From Stramenopiles sp. TOSAG23-3 (lineage: Eukaryota; Sar), in the NCBI GenBank assembly GCA_900128585.1, contig LT642179.1:1-41016 (forward strand): a stretch of DNA of 41,016 bases, written 5' to 3'. The notes beneath the pieces are model-generated. The model saw only the letters and a program-made list of their open reading frames with translations, did no database searches and was not told the origin of the DNA. Position numbers and translations under genes: made by a program. Shown in pieces: positions 1-10,296 of this stretch. Each line of letters begins with the position of its first letter. Positions within the stretch are counted from its first letter, which is position 1.

Positions 1-82
1 GAGATGTCGGGGGAGGGTCGTTTGCGGTATTTTCGATCGGCGGTGCAATAGCCAAGGTTCGGTGGCGTGCCTTCGTCCTACT
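1..82 (-). repeat. Relic dispersed repeat, copy 1 (cut by window edge)
   Basis: This stretch aligns without gaps to 32317-32398 at roughly 83% identity (about 14 mismatches in 82 by eye). Read on the minus strand it encodes ARHRT...APPIEN...NDPPPTS, matching the peptide of the second copy. The second copy's ATG is AAG here, and a stop lies a few codons upstream, so this copy looks dead. Conserved frame and absence of indels suggest both come from a formerly protein-coding mobile or multicopy element. The family is not recognised. Confidence 0.6.
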
Positions 83-304
83 TCTCTTGAGTAATTCTTA
101 CGTAAGATTTAGCGACTTATCATATTCTTAACATAGTAAAAAACGATACGTTCTTAGCATAATGGTTTATAAGTTAAACTGATTTAATTAAAACAGTACA
201 ATCTCACAAAAAGGTGCTAACTGACTTTAATACCCCCCCCCCCCCTTCAGATTAATTCTAAGAATCGTTTGAGTACCCAACCAACAACGCAACCGTCATC
301 TTCC

Positions 305-2155
305 CTACGAGGGTCTATCATCGTCTTGACGCTGCTGCACGGTCACGAGGACGTCCCCATAGTTTGCCAGCACTGACATGATTGCCTTCCTGGACACAGT
401 TTCCCGCCACATTATTTCCTCGATGTGGTGCTTTCCGTGCAAGTACGGGCAGAGCCTCTTAAAAAGTTTGTACACGGGTGTATCGTTTGCAATTTGTTCC
501 AAGTAAGACCTTTCATGAGGTTGCAAATGCAAGGACTTTTGCTGCTGGGACGCGATATCAAGCCACCCACTCGGACCACCACCACCCACGGAGACTCCGA
601 TTGGGGGGGAGACGCCGACGCCGCTCGAGGTTACGATATCTTCTCGCACTTTCGCACTGTAATCGTTCAAGCTCGAAATGTTCCCTCCTTGCCTGGATTT
701 GTTCCCTTTCTTCCCCCTCCGATTGTTCTTGACCGTTTTCTTACTGCTGCTCAAGATTCGCTTCGCCCTGGACTGTTGCGCGTCCCCTATCAGCAGGTGA
801 ATGTACGTGTGGATTTGGGACAGGAAGTCTTTTCTAAGGAGCCATATGAGCACGTGGATAAACCGCAGCTGTTTCTCGGAGCTCATCCCTCTCATGTGCT
901 CGCCGATGTTGGTCAATCGCGACGAAATGTGGTTCAGGGCCTGGTGCAGGGTCATGGGGCTGAATTTGTGGTAAAATTCCAAGGCATTCGTGGAGTTCGG
1001 CCGCAGGTCCGCCTTGGGATGCACGACGTACACGTTGTTTTTTGTCAGCGTGTCGATGATCTTTCCCTTTCCCCAGAACACTAGGTGCGCGGCCAGTCGA
1101 AACAATTGTGTCAAAGAAACCCCGGAGTCTACATGGAGCTCCAAAAAACTTTTCATGACGTTGGTCATCTTGACGAAGCTCTGCAATTGGGGAGACGCAT
1201 CCCTCGGCAAAGAAGCGAGAACAGAAGCTTCCTCGTCCAGCAGCATCAGGGTTTGGTACGGTCGTATTGGTATGGCAGGATGGCAAATCGGGTCCCGCAG
1301 TGCGATGGACAGTGGCATCCACAGGTTCAAAGAAAAATGCGCGGAACCTTTTTCGTTCAGCTTATGGTACACGTCCTTCAGTTCGCAGGCCAGCAGACTC
1401 CGCGATAGGCACACGTCGATGAGGGTCTGCGGGTCAGAATTCTTTTCCGAATCGGCCGTCCCCCCGGAACCATTAATCGTGCCAGTTTGATCATGCGGTT
1501 TCTTCTCAAGCTGCTCCCAGACGTTCAAGATCTTCGACGCTTCATTCGACACGTAATTGCAACGGGATTCCTCGTAGAACAAAGCATGCGCCAACCTCGA
1601 GGCCGCCAATCGATACCCGACTAAATGGGCCCGGCTGCTACTGGGGCGAGAGAGGGACCCCGGTGCCGACGTGCCCGCGGCCTCTTCGCCCGAGGTTCTG
1701 TCCGTGTCGGAAGGCACTGCAAAAACGACATTGAAAAAATTAAGACTATTGCCGCCGCACAAAACAGGGTGAGAAATAAACGTGACCTGATCAATTTCAA
1801 GCTCAAACGGTTTGTTGCATAGCGAGTTTTTCGGGCGAAAGAGCTGGGCGAAGAAGTCAGGTTCTAGGTCAAAGAATCCAGTCTTGAAGTCATCGCCATT
1901 ATTATTCGCACTGTTGTAGTTGCTGGAACTACTCTCTGACGCGTCTCTATACTCATCCTCGACGGAATTAAACTCGTAAGGGTTGTTGTCTATGTCTTTC
2001 TTCGACTTGGTGGCCCCCGGAACGTTCGTCTTCAAACTGGCCCCGCCCCGTTTCGATTGTGCAATGAGCCCCGAAGACCGCAACGAAGCCGGGTACCGAA
2101 AGGCCAACCGCACGCCTTGGCTCGCATCTTCCACAACCAGGGCAATCCCAATCAT
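305..2155 (-). CDS. NPRL3: NPRL3/Npr3-like GATOR1 subunit
   Basis: The product is a 616-aa homologue of nitrogen permease regulator 3-like. In the GATOR1 complex NPRL3 pairs with NPRL2 and helps DEPDC5 inactivate Rag GTPases, so amino-acid shortage switches off TORC1 at the lysosome or vacuole. Visible family signatures are the N-terminal IGIALVVED...LAFRYP strand, KPFELEID...FISHPVL, FNVVFAVP, and IRPYQTLMLLDEE. Further on are FRLAAHLVFWGKGKII, NNVYVVHP and the near-terminal HHIEEIMW. Ser/Gly-rich inserts interrupt the longin-like N-terminal part and the region before the C-terminal segment. The start is the first ATG in frame; the frame stays open 13 codons further but only from TTG, and MIGIALVVED fits the family N-terminus. 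No intron is needed. Length is slightly above the human protein because of the inserts. Confidence 0.9.
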   Translation of the reverse strand: MIGIALVVEDASQGVRLAFRYPASLRSSGLIAQSKRGGASLKTNVPGATKSKKDIDNNPYEFNSVEDEYRDASESSSSNYNSANNNGDDFKTGFFDLEPDFFAQLFRPKNSLCNKPFELEIDQVTFISHPVLCGGNSLNFFNVVFAVPSDTDRTSGEEAAGTSAPGSLSRPSSSRAHLVGYRLAASRLAHALFYEESRCNYVSNEASKILNVWEQLEKKPHDQTGTINGSGGTADSEKNSDPQTLIDVCLSRSLLACELKDVYHKLNEKGSAHFSLNLWMPLSIALRDPICHPAIPIRPYQTLMLLDEEASVLASLPRDASPQLQSFVKMTNVMKSFLELHVDSGVSLTQLFRLAAHLVFWGKGKIIDTLTKNNVYVVHPKADLRPNSTNALEFYHKFSPMTLHQALNHISSRLTNIGEHMRGMSSEKQLRFIHVLIWLLRKDFLSQIHTYIHLLIGDAQQSRAKRILSSSKKTVKNNRRGKKGNKSRQGGNISSLNDYSAKVREDIVTSSGVGVSPPIGVSVGGGGPSGWLDIASQQQKSLHLQPHERSYLEQIANDTPVYKLFKRLCPYLHGKHHIEEIMWRETVSRKAIMSVLANYGDVLVTVQQRQDDDRPS

Positions 2156-2673
2156 ACTTTTAACTGTGTGACGAGCGCACTTTAAACCCCCCAAATCGTT
2201 AATTGCATATATGCGTATACTTTGTTAGGCAGTGCAATAATAAAAACAGAACAAGAGAGAAGATTATGGATGGTGGTCGGTCGTAATAAGAAAGGAATTC
2301 AATTCAATAAACTCTTGTTTGTTAAGAATTGGATTAATTTATTATTATTATATTTTATTACAATTTTTTTAATTTTTTTTTAGTAGTAGTAGTATATAGA
2401 GTATAGTATTTAATAAAATACAGGAGGTACCAGTACAGGTATATTAATTAATAGGTACAGGTATTAATAGATTATTATTATATCCCACCACCACATATGC
2501 CGGTACGTAAATACCAAGTAAATCAAACCACTGTTTTACATAATACAGGCAGCAGCACTAATGGATATCATTCCATAGAAGAAGAATTCTATATTTTGAG
2601 ATATGATGATGAGTAAAAATTAGATTAGAATAAAATTATATTTTGTTCGCAAGCGACAAGTGCCCCAAGTTCA
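2156..2673. other. A+T-rich spacer
   Basis: This spacer lies between the 5' end of NPRL3 and the 3' end of the coiled-coil gene. It has no credible ORF. It holds A/T runs and a GGTACC/TATTAATA-type cluster at about 2419-2475 that recurs in other spacers. The NPRL3 promoter should lie at its left end; I see no clear TATA or initiator. Confidence 0.6.
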
Positions 2674-5600
2674 TCACAGTTTCTTCTGCACCCCCCTTCT
2701 TCTTGCAGATCGTGGCCTAGCAGATTTAGGCCGCGGTTTTTTGCCACTAGACCCTATAATTGGCAAGCTCTCGGTCTCGTCTTTCCTTGCACTCTTGCTC
2801 CCAGAAAGGGGCAAAGCAAGGCTGTTTCCTTTTCCCGCTGCTGCATCGCGTGGAGTAGTAATCATGCTCTTAAGGAATTTGCTCATGTTCTGTTCAATCG
2901 TGCGAGCGTTGTCTGTGTCTCGCTGCAAGTGATCAAACTTCCTCTGAAGAACAACTAAGCTCTTCCGCTTCGCCTCCAGCTCTTCCTTCATGGATCTATT
3001 TTCTCGCTCTAAACTTACTGCGTTCTTTTCGCATCGCTTCAACTCATGCCTCACGGACATCTCTCGCTCCTCTGCTTGGGTGGCTGCCCGCACCGCCTCC
3101 TGCCTGGCGACTTCCATCGATTCTACCTGCTTTCGCATCGAGCCAAATGCTTTATCGTTGACCTCGTCCCCCGACTGCAATTCATTCTGCAAGTCTTCGA
3201 TCGTCTTAACGGCGTTGGCCAAAAGTGACTGGGTCGTTTGCAGTTTTTCCCCCACCTCGTTTCTCTCGTCTTCTACCCGTTGAATTTCGTCGCTTAGCTC
3301 TTTCATTCGCCCTTTAAAGGCAAACACTTGCTGCGCTGCTTCGTCATTCATTTCTTCCAGCTCCTTCGTCAATTCTTGGTTAGCCTCTTTAATATTTTTT
3401 GATTCCATGTTTTTGGTTTCCATCCTTTCCACCAGCTCTTCCGTTCGGTTTCTAAATTTTTCACCGAATTCTGTTGACGCTTCAAGCTCCGACTGAAGCG
3501 TTTCAACCTCTTTTTCGTGTTCTTTCTCCATCTCCGCATTTTTGGCCTTCAAGACTTGCTCGGACTTCATTCTCTTTTTTAACTCTGAAGTCACCTCTTC
3601 CAGCTTTGTGAGCGTCGCCTCGAGCGACCTCCTCGATTTCTCGCACATTTCCTCGCTGCTTTGGAAGTCGGCGCTTGTGGTTTTCAGCGACTGCTTTAAA
3701 TCTATAATTTCACGCTCCATTTTCCCGTTGGCCTTTGTGGTATGGACGAGTTTTTCTTCAAGGCTGGCCATCTTGTTTCGAGAATCATCAACCTTTTTGT
3801 TTGCTTCCATCGCAACGTTTTCCACCTCCTCTTTCATTTTTTCTTCCATTGTTTTCTGCTTCTGAACCGACTGCTTCAACGATTTTTCAACGTCCAAGCA
3901 CGCTACACGTGCGTTCTCTGCGACTGCCCGCAGGGTTCGGTTCTCTTCTTCCATTTCGCGATTTGCTTTTTCCAAAGCAGAAATTTCCTCCGCCTGCCTT
4001 GAGAGTTGGTTCGTAGCGTTGGCTACCTTCTGTTGAAGGCGTTCTGTCTCATCTTTAAACGAGCTCACCCCTTTCTTCATTGCCTTGTTTGATTTTTTGA
4101 GTTCCTGGATCTTCTCCCGCTCTGCCTTGAGGTCATTAATATAATCTTTAACCCGGATCTTGCCGCTCCTGACCTCCTCTTCCATGCTTGCAGCGAGTCG
4201 GTCTTTTCTCTTCATCTCTGCTCTGTTGGCCCGCAGCTGTTCCTCCTGGGCATTTACTCGTTCAGTTTCTTCTTGAAATCGCTCTTGCAGGGACATGTAT
4301 TTGTTTTCCATGGCTGAAAAGTTTTCCTCTGCTCGTTCTGCGCGTTCAATTGCACCCTGAGTGCATTGTTCTGCGTGCCTGCAATCATCAATGGCCTGCT
4401 GCGAGGCCCCCTTTTCTTTGAGGTACTTGTCGTTTGCTCGCTGAAGCTCTGATCGGAGGTCGGCCATCTGGTTCGAGTGATCGTGCTTCAGACTTGAGAT
4501 CTTACTTCTCAGCTCAATCTTCTTCACGCCTTCCTGGTCCAGCGCCTCCTGTAGGGCAGATACTTCTTCCTCCAGAACCATCTGGTCCTTTTGGACGGAC
4601 TGGCCCCGTACACGAAGCTCTTTTAGTTCAGCCTCGGCGCCCCGAAATTTGGTGGCAATTTCAGTTCGGCCCGCGTCGCACTCTTTCAGTTCGTTCACCA
4701 AACGTTTCAGGTGACCTTCCATCTCGGACTCGTTGCTGCGCATAGCTCTCATCTGCCCCTTGGAGTCAGAGAGCTCTCTCTCTATCTCGGCAGCGCGAAC
4801 ACTTAGTTTGTCGCACTCATTTCTCGCATCCTCCAAGAGCTTGGACTCCCTGTCCCCTGTCGATTGGGACTCCTCCAATCTGCTGGTCAACCCCATGATC
4901 GTCTGGCTTTGCGAATTGATTTGCGCGCTAAACTTATCGCGTTCGGACTTCGCACGTTCCTGTACTTGGCGGGCGCGCGACCTTACGTTATCCAGCGCGT
5001 TTCTCATTCCTGCAATCTCGTTGGTGATGGTTTCGTTGGATTTTTTCAGCGCGAGTAGTTGTGCACGGCTCTCGGACGCTTGCCGCTTTGCCTCCGCAGT
5101 TTCGTTGCGTGCTGATTGCAACTGGTTTTTGTATGCATCTAAATGGTCTTTCATATTTTCTGTTTCGCTCTGCATTGTTTGGTGCAGGTCCCACGTTTGC
5201 TGCAAATGCTTCAAGAACACTTCGCTACTTGCCCCATGAGTGGAAAGAATTCTATGAGAAATGTTCGTACCTGCTTGGGCCGCGCCGTCGGTGGACGGGC
5301 TGGAAGCAAGGCTCCCGCTTGCGCGGTGCGTCGTTGCCTCGTTCGCTACTTGCCCAGGCCGGCTCGTGCTGGTGAAGGGCATGCCGGACGGAGTTGGGGC
5401 AGAGGCGTGGGGAATATTCACAACGTTTTCCGGGATGGTTGGAGGGCTACGATGCCGCGTTGGCGGGGGGACGGGGGGAGTGTTGTGGCGCTGCCGAGAC
5501 GCCATCCTGGTGGCCTTTTTGGATTTTGATTTTTGAGAAGAGCTCCCGTTAGACCCTTTGGAGAGCGTCGGCTGTTTGTTCCGCTTGCCGCCACCGTATT

Positions 5601-5763
5601 TTTTGGTCATATTCCTCTTCTTGCGATTCCCATCGTTTTCTTTGTTCATATTAAGCTGAATACTGCTCAACTGACTGTTTGCTTCTGCAAGCTGCGCCTC
5701 CAACGCCTTTTTTTTGCGCAGAATTTCTTCCTCGGAAGTTCGATGAGGGGGTTGACTGTACAT
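2674..5763 (-). CDS. Long coiled-coil protein, unknown function
   Basis: The product is 1029 aa. A short N-terminal helix (residues 8-45, EEEILRKKKALEAQLAEANS) is followed by a low-complexity Ser/Pro/Lys region (about 46-170). Then comes an almost unbroken heptad-type coiled coil (about 180-965) rich in Glu, Lys, Gln and Arg, and a basic tail ending in KSARPRSARRR. No motor head, ATPase, SMC hinge or other catalytic domain is visible, so myosin, kinesin and SMC identities are unlikely. The layout fits structural proteins of centrosomes, basal bodies, Golgi tethers or cytoskeleton, but sequence alone cannot choose between these. The start is the first ATG. There is no sign of frameshift over 3 kb. 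Confidence is high for the gene, low for a role. Confidence 0.85.
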   Translation of the reverse strand: MYSQPPHRTSEEEILRKKKALEAQLAEANSQLSSIQLNMNKENDGNRKKRNMTKKYGGGKRNKQPTLSKGSNGSSSQKSKSKKATRMASRQRHNTPPVPPPTRHRSPPTIPENVVNIPHASAPTPSGMPFTSTSRPGQVANEATTHRASGSLASSPSTDGAAQAGTNISHRILSTHGASSEVFLKHLQQTWDLHQTMQSETENMKDHLDAYKNQLQSARNETAEAKRQASESRAQLLALKKSNETITNEIAGMRNALDNVRSRARQVQERAKSERDKFSAQINSQSQTIMGLTSRLEESQSTGDRESKLLEDARNECDKLSVRAAEIERELSDSKGQMRAMRSNESEMEGHLKRLVNELKECDAGRTEIATKFRGAEAELKELRVRGQSVQKDQMVLEEEVSALQEALDQEGVKKIELRSKISSLKHDHSNQMADLRSELQRANDKYLKEKGASQQAIDDCRHAEQCTQGAIERAERAEENFSAMENKYMSLQERFQEETERVNAQEEQLRANRAEMKRKDRLAASMEEEVRSGKIRVKDYINDLKAEREKIQELKKSNKAMKKGVSSFKDETERLQQKVANATNQLSRQAEEISALEKANREMEEENRTLRAVAENARVACLDVEKSLKQSVQKQKTMEEKMKEEVENVAMEANKKVDDSRNKMASLEEKLVHTTKANGKMEREIIDLKQSLKTTSADFQSSEEMCEKSRRSLEATLTKLEEVTSELKKRMKSEQVLKAKNAEMEKEHEKEVETLQSELEASTEFGEKFRNRTEELVERMETKNMESKNIKEANQELTKELEEMNDEAAQQVFAFKGRMKELSDEIQRVEDERNEVGEKLQTTQSLLANAVKTIEDLQNELQSGDEVNDKAFGSMRKQVESMEVARQEAVRAATQAEEREMSVRHELKRCEKNAVSLERENRSMKEELEAKRKSLVVLQRKFDHLQRDTDNARTIEQNMSKFLKSMITTPRDAAAGKGNSLALPLSGSKSARKDETESLPIIGSSGKKPRPKSARPRSARRRGVQKKL

Positions 5764-6449
5764 GTCGTGAGTAGTTGGGCCACCCAGATGTAACGTTATT
5801 TGTTACCGCGGGCTTCTGGTTCAAAGCTGAAGTTCAATTGTGCAACACGATGGCCAATGTCTACCTTGAAAACACTTAGTATATGAAATCTGCAAATTTC
5901 TTTTTACACTTTAACTTTCATCCAGAAACTAAACACGGTACGATGGTGTACCCGTAGGGAACTTTATCTTCGATGTCTTTTTGATGACTTGTGTGAGGTC
6001 AGGTAATGATGGATTATTTATTTTTTACGACCCGCCGCCCCTACTACTACTACTACTAAAAAATAATAGAATCAATATAATTTAATAACATACGCACAAG
6101 ATAGAGGAAGAATACTTTTTCTTTTTGTTCTTTTTTTCGCAAGCCTCATCCATCATTTTTTCTACTTTTTTACGAGGAGGCTGTTGTATATTGTATACAT
6201 AATCATACCATAGGTTTTGAATGTTCATAATTATAACGGTCGATAAAAATAATCGAAAAGGGGAAATTGGCCTGTACTATTTATTGTATGTGTACTCTAA
6301 CGAGGAAATATGAGGCGCCATTCTATTATTTGTTTTTTTACTGTTTTGTTATTTTAATGTATGAGTCAATGGAGTAATAATAAAAATAAAATTCCGATCT
6401 TATCAGCAATATATAGAGTTACAATTAAGGTATACTAATTGATCAATCA
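5764..6449. other. A+T-rich spacer
   Basis: This spacer lies between the 5' end of the coiled-coil gene and the 3' end of the DUSP12-like gene. It holds A/T-rich sequence and a short (CTA)n run near 6040. No credible ORF, tRNA or repeat family was seen. Confidence 0.5.
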
Positions 6450-8132
6450 TCAAATAGTGACGACAAGGCCAGCTTCGATTCGAAAGGCTGGGGCGATAAA
6501 AAATGGGCTATTACCCGTCGCACTTGAGGCTTTTTCGTGGCTCGTTTCGCCCGATTTAGAAGATCCATCATCACCGAAACCTACCGGATTACGAACAGGA
6601 TGTTCCAGTGCAAGCCCGCCCCAATCGTACCTTCCAACCTGCAGCTTGCACATCTCGTTCGCGCAACAGATCGGGCCAGACGATTTCGAAAGCTTTCCCA
6701 TCCACTCCATGGGCTCGATAAAATAGTGCTTACTCTCGCTCAAAGAAATCGCCCGTTGCTCGTCGAACCGGGCGATCACCGAGGGCCGATGGAGACGATC
6801 TTTCGGCCGTTCGGCGTCGCATTCCAGCGCTTTCATTTGAGACAGCCACCTTTGCTTTTCTTTCGACTGTGGGCGAAGCAACGACGTGTCGCCCACTACA
6901 TTATGTACAAAGTCCGATGGGGGGGGCGACGAATAATTTACAACCCCCCCTACCTCAGTCTCCCCCCCCTTTGACCCGGCCATCGCTTGGTCGTCGTCGT
7001 CTACGTCCATGGCCTCGCTGCCGTTGTCTCCTCCCGCCGCGGAGTCGGAGCGGGACCTGCGCCTCGATCTCGGTTCGCTCAAAGGAAAGGCGATCGCGGC
7101 GTCCTCCTCGGCTTCGCTGCAAGTGCTCTTCTCCTCGCCAAAAGGCTCGGCAATGGTTGCAGACGCATAGTACCGGCGTAGTCGCGGCGGTCGGTCCGTC
7201 AGGGCGGCTTGTTCGTCCGAGTACGCCGTCGGCAGGTTTTGGTCGGACTCCTGGCCCACCGTCGCACTGCTACTGTTTTGAGATTTCTTGCCCATCGTCG
7301 TCTGGTTCAAATCCAAACGCTTTCCAGCTATCAGCGGCGAATGGGTCGCCCCCGAGGACTCCGACGGGGAGATATTTACAATGCTGCAGGTCACGAACAA
7401 GGGGGTCCTGCATCGCCGGCACACGAACTTCATGTCGGCGCCCCGCAGGGAGGGGATGACCTGTTCCTCCGTGTTCCCTTTTGGCCGCGTTAAGCACAGC
7501 CTTACCGGGGTGTCCAACGCGCAGGATGCCAGGGGCCGTGGAGTGACGGACCCGTTCAACTTGTAGTTGTAAAGCGCTACCTCTAAATGTTGCCGCAGCA
7601 GCGCCTGGTGCGCGCGGTACACGTCCCAGCCAGCGGTGCCGTACGCGTTCAGCTGGAGTTCGAAGCCTTTGTTGCAGCTGACGACGCTGCGTTTCCGTTT
7701 GACCATTTTGTAGGCGTCGTCGAAGCCCAAACTCATCGTGGACATGAGAAAGGCGCACACGAACGCGGCAGAGCGGGAGCGCCCCCCCTTGCAGTGCACG
7801 AGCACATTCCCCCCGCTATCGATGCAGCTTTCGATAAATATGTTCGCCGCCGGTATTGCACTCAACAGGTTCGCGTACCCCTTGTCACGCATGGTGACTT
7901 GCAGGTACGTGAAATTCTTCGGGTACGTTGCCGGGACCCCGGAAATGTTCAGAATGTGGGTAATTCCATACTGCGCCAACGATTCCCTGTTAAACGCACA
8001 GTGAACAGAGCCTATGTAGATGCCGTCTATGATGTTCACCGGCACGTTGTCCTGCACGCAGTCGCTATCTAACGTCAAGCCCGGCCGCGGCTTTCTTAGT
8101 CGCCGTCCACCGCCGCCTTTGGCGTTGAGCAT
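6450..8132 (-). CDS. DUSP12: Dual-specificity phosphatase, DUSP12/Yvh1 type
   Basis: The product is 560 aa. The N-terminal dual-specificity phosphatase domain (about 30-180) has the C-x5-R active site HCKGGRSRS (Cys114, Arg120) and a probable general acid, Asp83. The C-terminal part matches the zinc-binding domain special to DUSP12/Yvh1: FVCRRCRTPLF (Cys238, Cys241), YFIEPMEWM, ICCANEMCKL, and the closing IAPAFRIE. In yeast Yvh1 this half acts in late 60S ribosome maturation, releasing Mrt4. An acidic, Ser-rich insert of roughly 220 aa separates the two parts, much longer than in animals. The usual last Cys pair (CSCG in human) is replaced by a 30-residue Cys-free insert. The start chosen is the first ATG; an upstream in-frame stretch begins only with TTG and is a translated pyrimidine-rich leader. 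Confidence 0.88.
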   Translation of the reverse strand: MLNAKGGGGRRLRKPRPGLTLDSDCVQDNVPVNIIDGIYIGSVHCAFNRESLAQYGITHILNISGVPATYPKNFTYLQVTMRDKGYANLLSAIPAANIFIESCIDSGGNVLVHCKGGRSRSAAFVCAFLMSTMSLGFDDAYKMVKRKRSVVSCNKGFELQLNAYGTAGWDVYRAHQALLRQHLEVALYNYKLNGSVTPRPLASCALDTPVRLCLTRPKGNTEEQVIPSLRGADMKFVCRRCRTPLFVTCSIVNISPSESSGATHSPLIAGKRLDLNQTTMGKKSQNSSSATVGQESDQNLPTAYSDEQAALTDRPPRLRRYYASATIAEPFGEEKSTCSEAEEDAAIAFPLSEPRSRRRSRSDSAAGGDNGSEAMDVDDDDQAMAGSKGGETEVGGVVNYSSPPPSDFVHNVVGDTSLLRPQSKEKQRWLSQMKALECDAERPKDRLHRPSVIARFDEQRAISLSESKHYFIEPMEWMGKLSKSSGPICCANEMCKLQVGRYDWGGLALEHPVRNPVGFGDDGSSKSGETSHEKASSATGNSPFFIAPAFRIEAGLVVTI

Positions 8133-9625
8133 TTCCACAGGAAAGAAGAAGGGAAGAAGAAGGAAAGAACAAAAAAAAGTTGACTTTCCGTGTGTGAATA
8201 AAAAAGGTACGTAACTCAGCGTTCTTCTGTGTGAATACAATGATTACTATTCTACTTCATTTGTGTATAAAATGTATTTGTTTTTTAATAAATATTAGTC
8301 AATAATGATTTGATTATTATCATATTATTATTTGTTTTATAATAATAAAATAATAATAATACGTATAAAAAAAAAAAAAAAATTATTTTTTTTTATACAC
8401 AACAATATTAATACACAATAATAGTCGGTCTAGCTGTATTATTTATTTAATATTATTATTATTATTATTCATAGTAGAAGAAGAAGAAGAAAAAAAAAGA
8501 AGAAAAAAATAGTCTATGAAAAATAGATATTTATTATTATAATACATTGGAGATTATAATACAAGGAGACAAGGAGGCGAGGGGTCGGTCGGTAATATTA
8601 ATACCAGGTACCGTACCTGTATAAATAATACAGGTATTAATGTATTAATACGGTAAAAGAAGAGATTGTGCAATGTATTATAATCACACTGTAATTGGAG
8701 TTTGTTTTATTATATTTATTATTTTTATTTTTGCAATAATGAATGAGTCCAATGAGGCTACACTAGTCTCTAATTGGACTATTAGTGGAATTAGTCTATT
8801 ATTATTATATTAATTATATTTAGTCGTTCTAAAAGTACGATAGATGGAATAGACGAACTACGAAGAGAAAAAATGAATAAAAAATAGAAAGACTTTTTAA
8901 TGAAGAAAGAAAGAACTTTCTCCATTATTGCCAAATAATGACATTGCGTATTATATAATTTAAATTATACTTTGTTTTATTATATACATTTTATTTACAC
9001 TATTCATCATAGAACGACTATTCTATTCTATTTATTATTATATTTTTGCCAATTATTCGTGTAATAATGTACAATGTGTTGTGTCGGTTACTTTTTGTAA
9101 TTTGTTATTTTATAGCTATACTAGTCTAATAGAATAGAAGAATAGAACTGACTAAACGGGTTCCGTTCGTTTAATACTACTGTGTATGATAAAAACTCAT
9201 TAGAAGGGTCGTCCTCGTATTAAACAAGTACAATATTGGTATACTATCTTCCTATTTTTGTTTTATTTTTGATGATATTTTATTAAATAATAGTACTATT
9301 CAATATAGCCTAATGTACAATATAATAAAAAATAATAATATAAAAAATACACTTTTTTTATTTAAAAAAATAATAAAATAATAATAATAAAATAATATAA
9401 ATAATAAAAATAATAATTATTATTGGAGAGAGTACGTACAAACAAAAAGAATAATGAATGAGAAACACACTGTTACAATCCGTTCTCATTCAATCAACGT
9501 AGGTAAATTAAAAAACGAGAAAAAATCAAGAGATAAAGAAGAAGATACATTCCACTACGGAAGAAGAACAATTCATTCGTTCACTCTCTCCTCTTCTTTC
9601 TTTCTTTACACATATAGCAAGCAGT
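8133..9625. other. A+T-rich bidirectional spacer (DUSP12 / elongin C)
   Basis: These 1.5 kb separate two head-to-head genes. The sequence is extremely A+T rich, with A/T homopolymers, (ATT)n and (GAA)n runs. A GGTACC/TATTAATA-type cluster lies at 8591-8660. Pyrimidine-rich sequence directly precedes both start codons. No credible coding or RNA gene was seen. Confidence 0.6.
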
Positions 9626-9928
9626 ATGGCCAGCGAGGGTGGACCGCAGTACGTTAAGCTTATCAGTTCGGAAGACCATGTCTTCTACGTGGAACGGTCG
9701 ATAGCGATGGTGTCAGGGACGATCAAGGCAATGCTCATGGGGCAGTTCGCGGAGTCCAAAGGGGAAATACGTTTTCCTGAAATATCTAGTACCATTTTAG
9801 AAAAGGTCATACAGTACTTTCATTACAAGAACAAACACATGAACTCCACCAAGAAAATACCAGAGTTTAAGATTGAGCCCGAACTGGCCCTCGAACTTTT
9901 GATGGCAGCGAATTACTTGGACGCTTAA
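9626..9928 (+). CDS. ELOC: Elongin C
   Basis: The product is 100 aa, a complete Skp1/BTB-fold elongin C. Elongin C bridges BC-box proteins to Cullin-2/5 ubiquitin ligases with elongin B, and belongs to the elongin (SIII) transcription factor. Signatures run almost the whole length: [26 protein letters not shown] followed by [27 protein letters not shown]. It is slightly shorter than the human protein (112 aa) at the N-terminus and in the GPGQFAE loop. The ATG at 9626 is preceded by a pyrimidine-rich leader. No intron. It is divergent from the DUSP12-like gene and convergent with the next gene. Confidence 0.95.
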   Translation: MASEGGPQYVKLISSEDHVFYVERSIAMVSGTIKAMLMGQFAESKGEIRFPEISSTILEKVIQYFHYKNKHMNSTKKIPEFKIEPELALELLMAANYLDA

Positions 9929-10296
9929 TCGGAGCGGGAGCACAGGGGTCGGAGAAACGCGCGCGCAATGTGTAGTAGATGGAAATAGATCTGCGCGCGC
10001 GTGGAAAGGAAGATCGTCGTGGCCGTGCCCTGCCGTGCCTGCCGTGATGGACAAAAGCAAAAATCGTTCGCCCGGCGGCGGGGGTGTTGTCGGCGAAAAT
10101 GTGCGCCACCACGAACACGTTGTGTAAGCGTATAATTCTTTAAATTTGTTTTTATAGTAAATGCTTTAAGCGTATAATTCTTATAAAAATATCGTACTTA
10201 AAAAACAATAAATCTTCCCCCCCCTTTCCTTTTTTGCCCCCTTTGCTTCTCTCTTCCAGGCCGAACGCCTCGTTCAGAACACGGGCAGCAGCCTGT
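9929..10296. other. Spacer with G+C-rich half and short direct repeat
   Basis: This is the convergent spacer after elongin C. The first about 200 bases are G+C rich (including GCGCGCGC runs), unlike other spacers. Then a 15-base direct repeat (AAGCGTATAATTCTT) occurs at 10126-10140 and 10168-10182, in A+T-rich sequence that includes AATAAA near 10207, a possible poly(A) signal for elongin C. No supported gene was seen. Confidence 0.5.

Noticed and set aside
425-1490. Several plus-strand frames opposite NPRL3
   Set aside because: They are antisense to a conserved protein and lack any family signature.
8133-8240. N-terminal extension of the DUSP12-like gene with a hydrophobic stretch resembling a signal peptide
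   Set aside because: The frame opens only with TTG; the hydrophobic run is a translated pyrimidine-rich leader, and no such segment is known in this cytosolic/nuclear family.
9454-9657. 67-codon plus-strand frame overlapping the elongin C start
   Set aside because: It is low-complexity leader sequence in a different frame from a certain gene.
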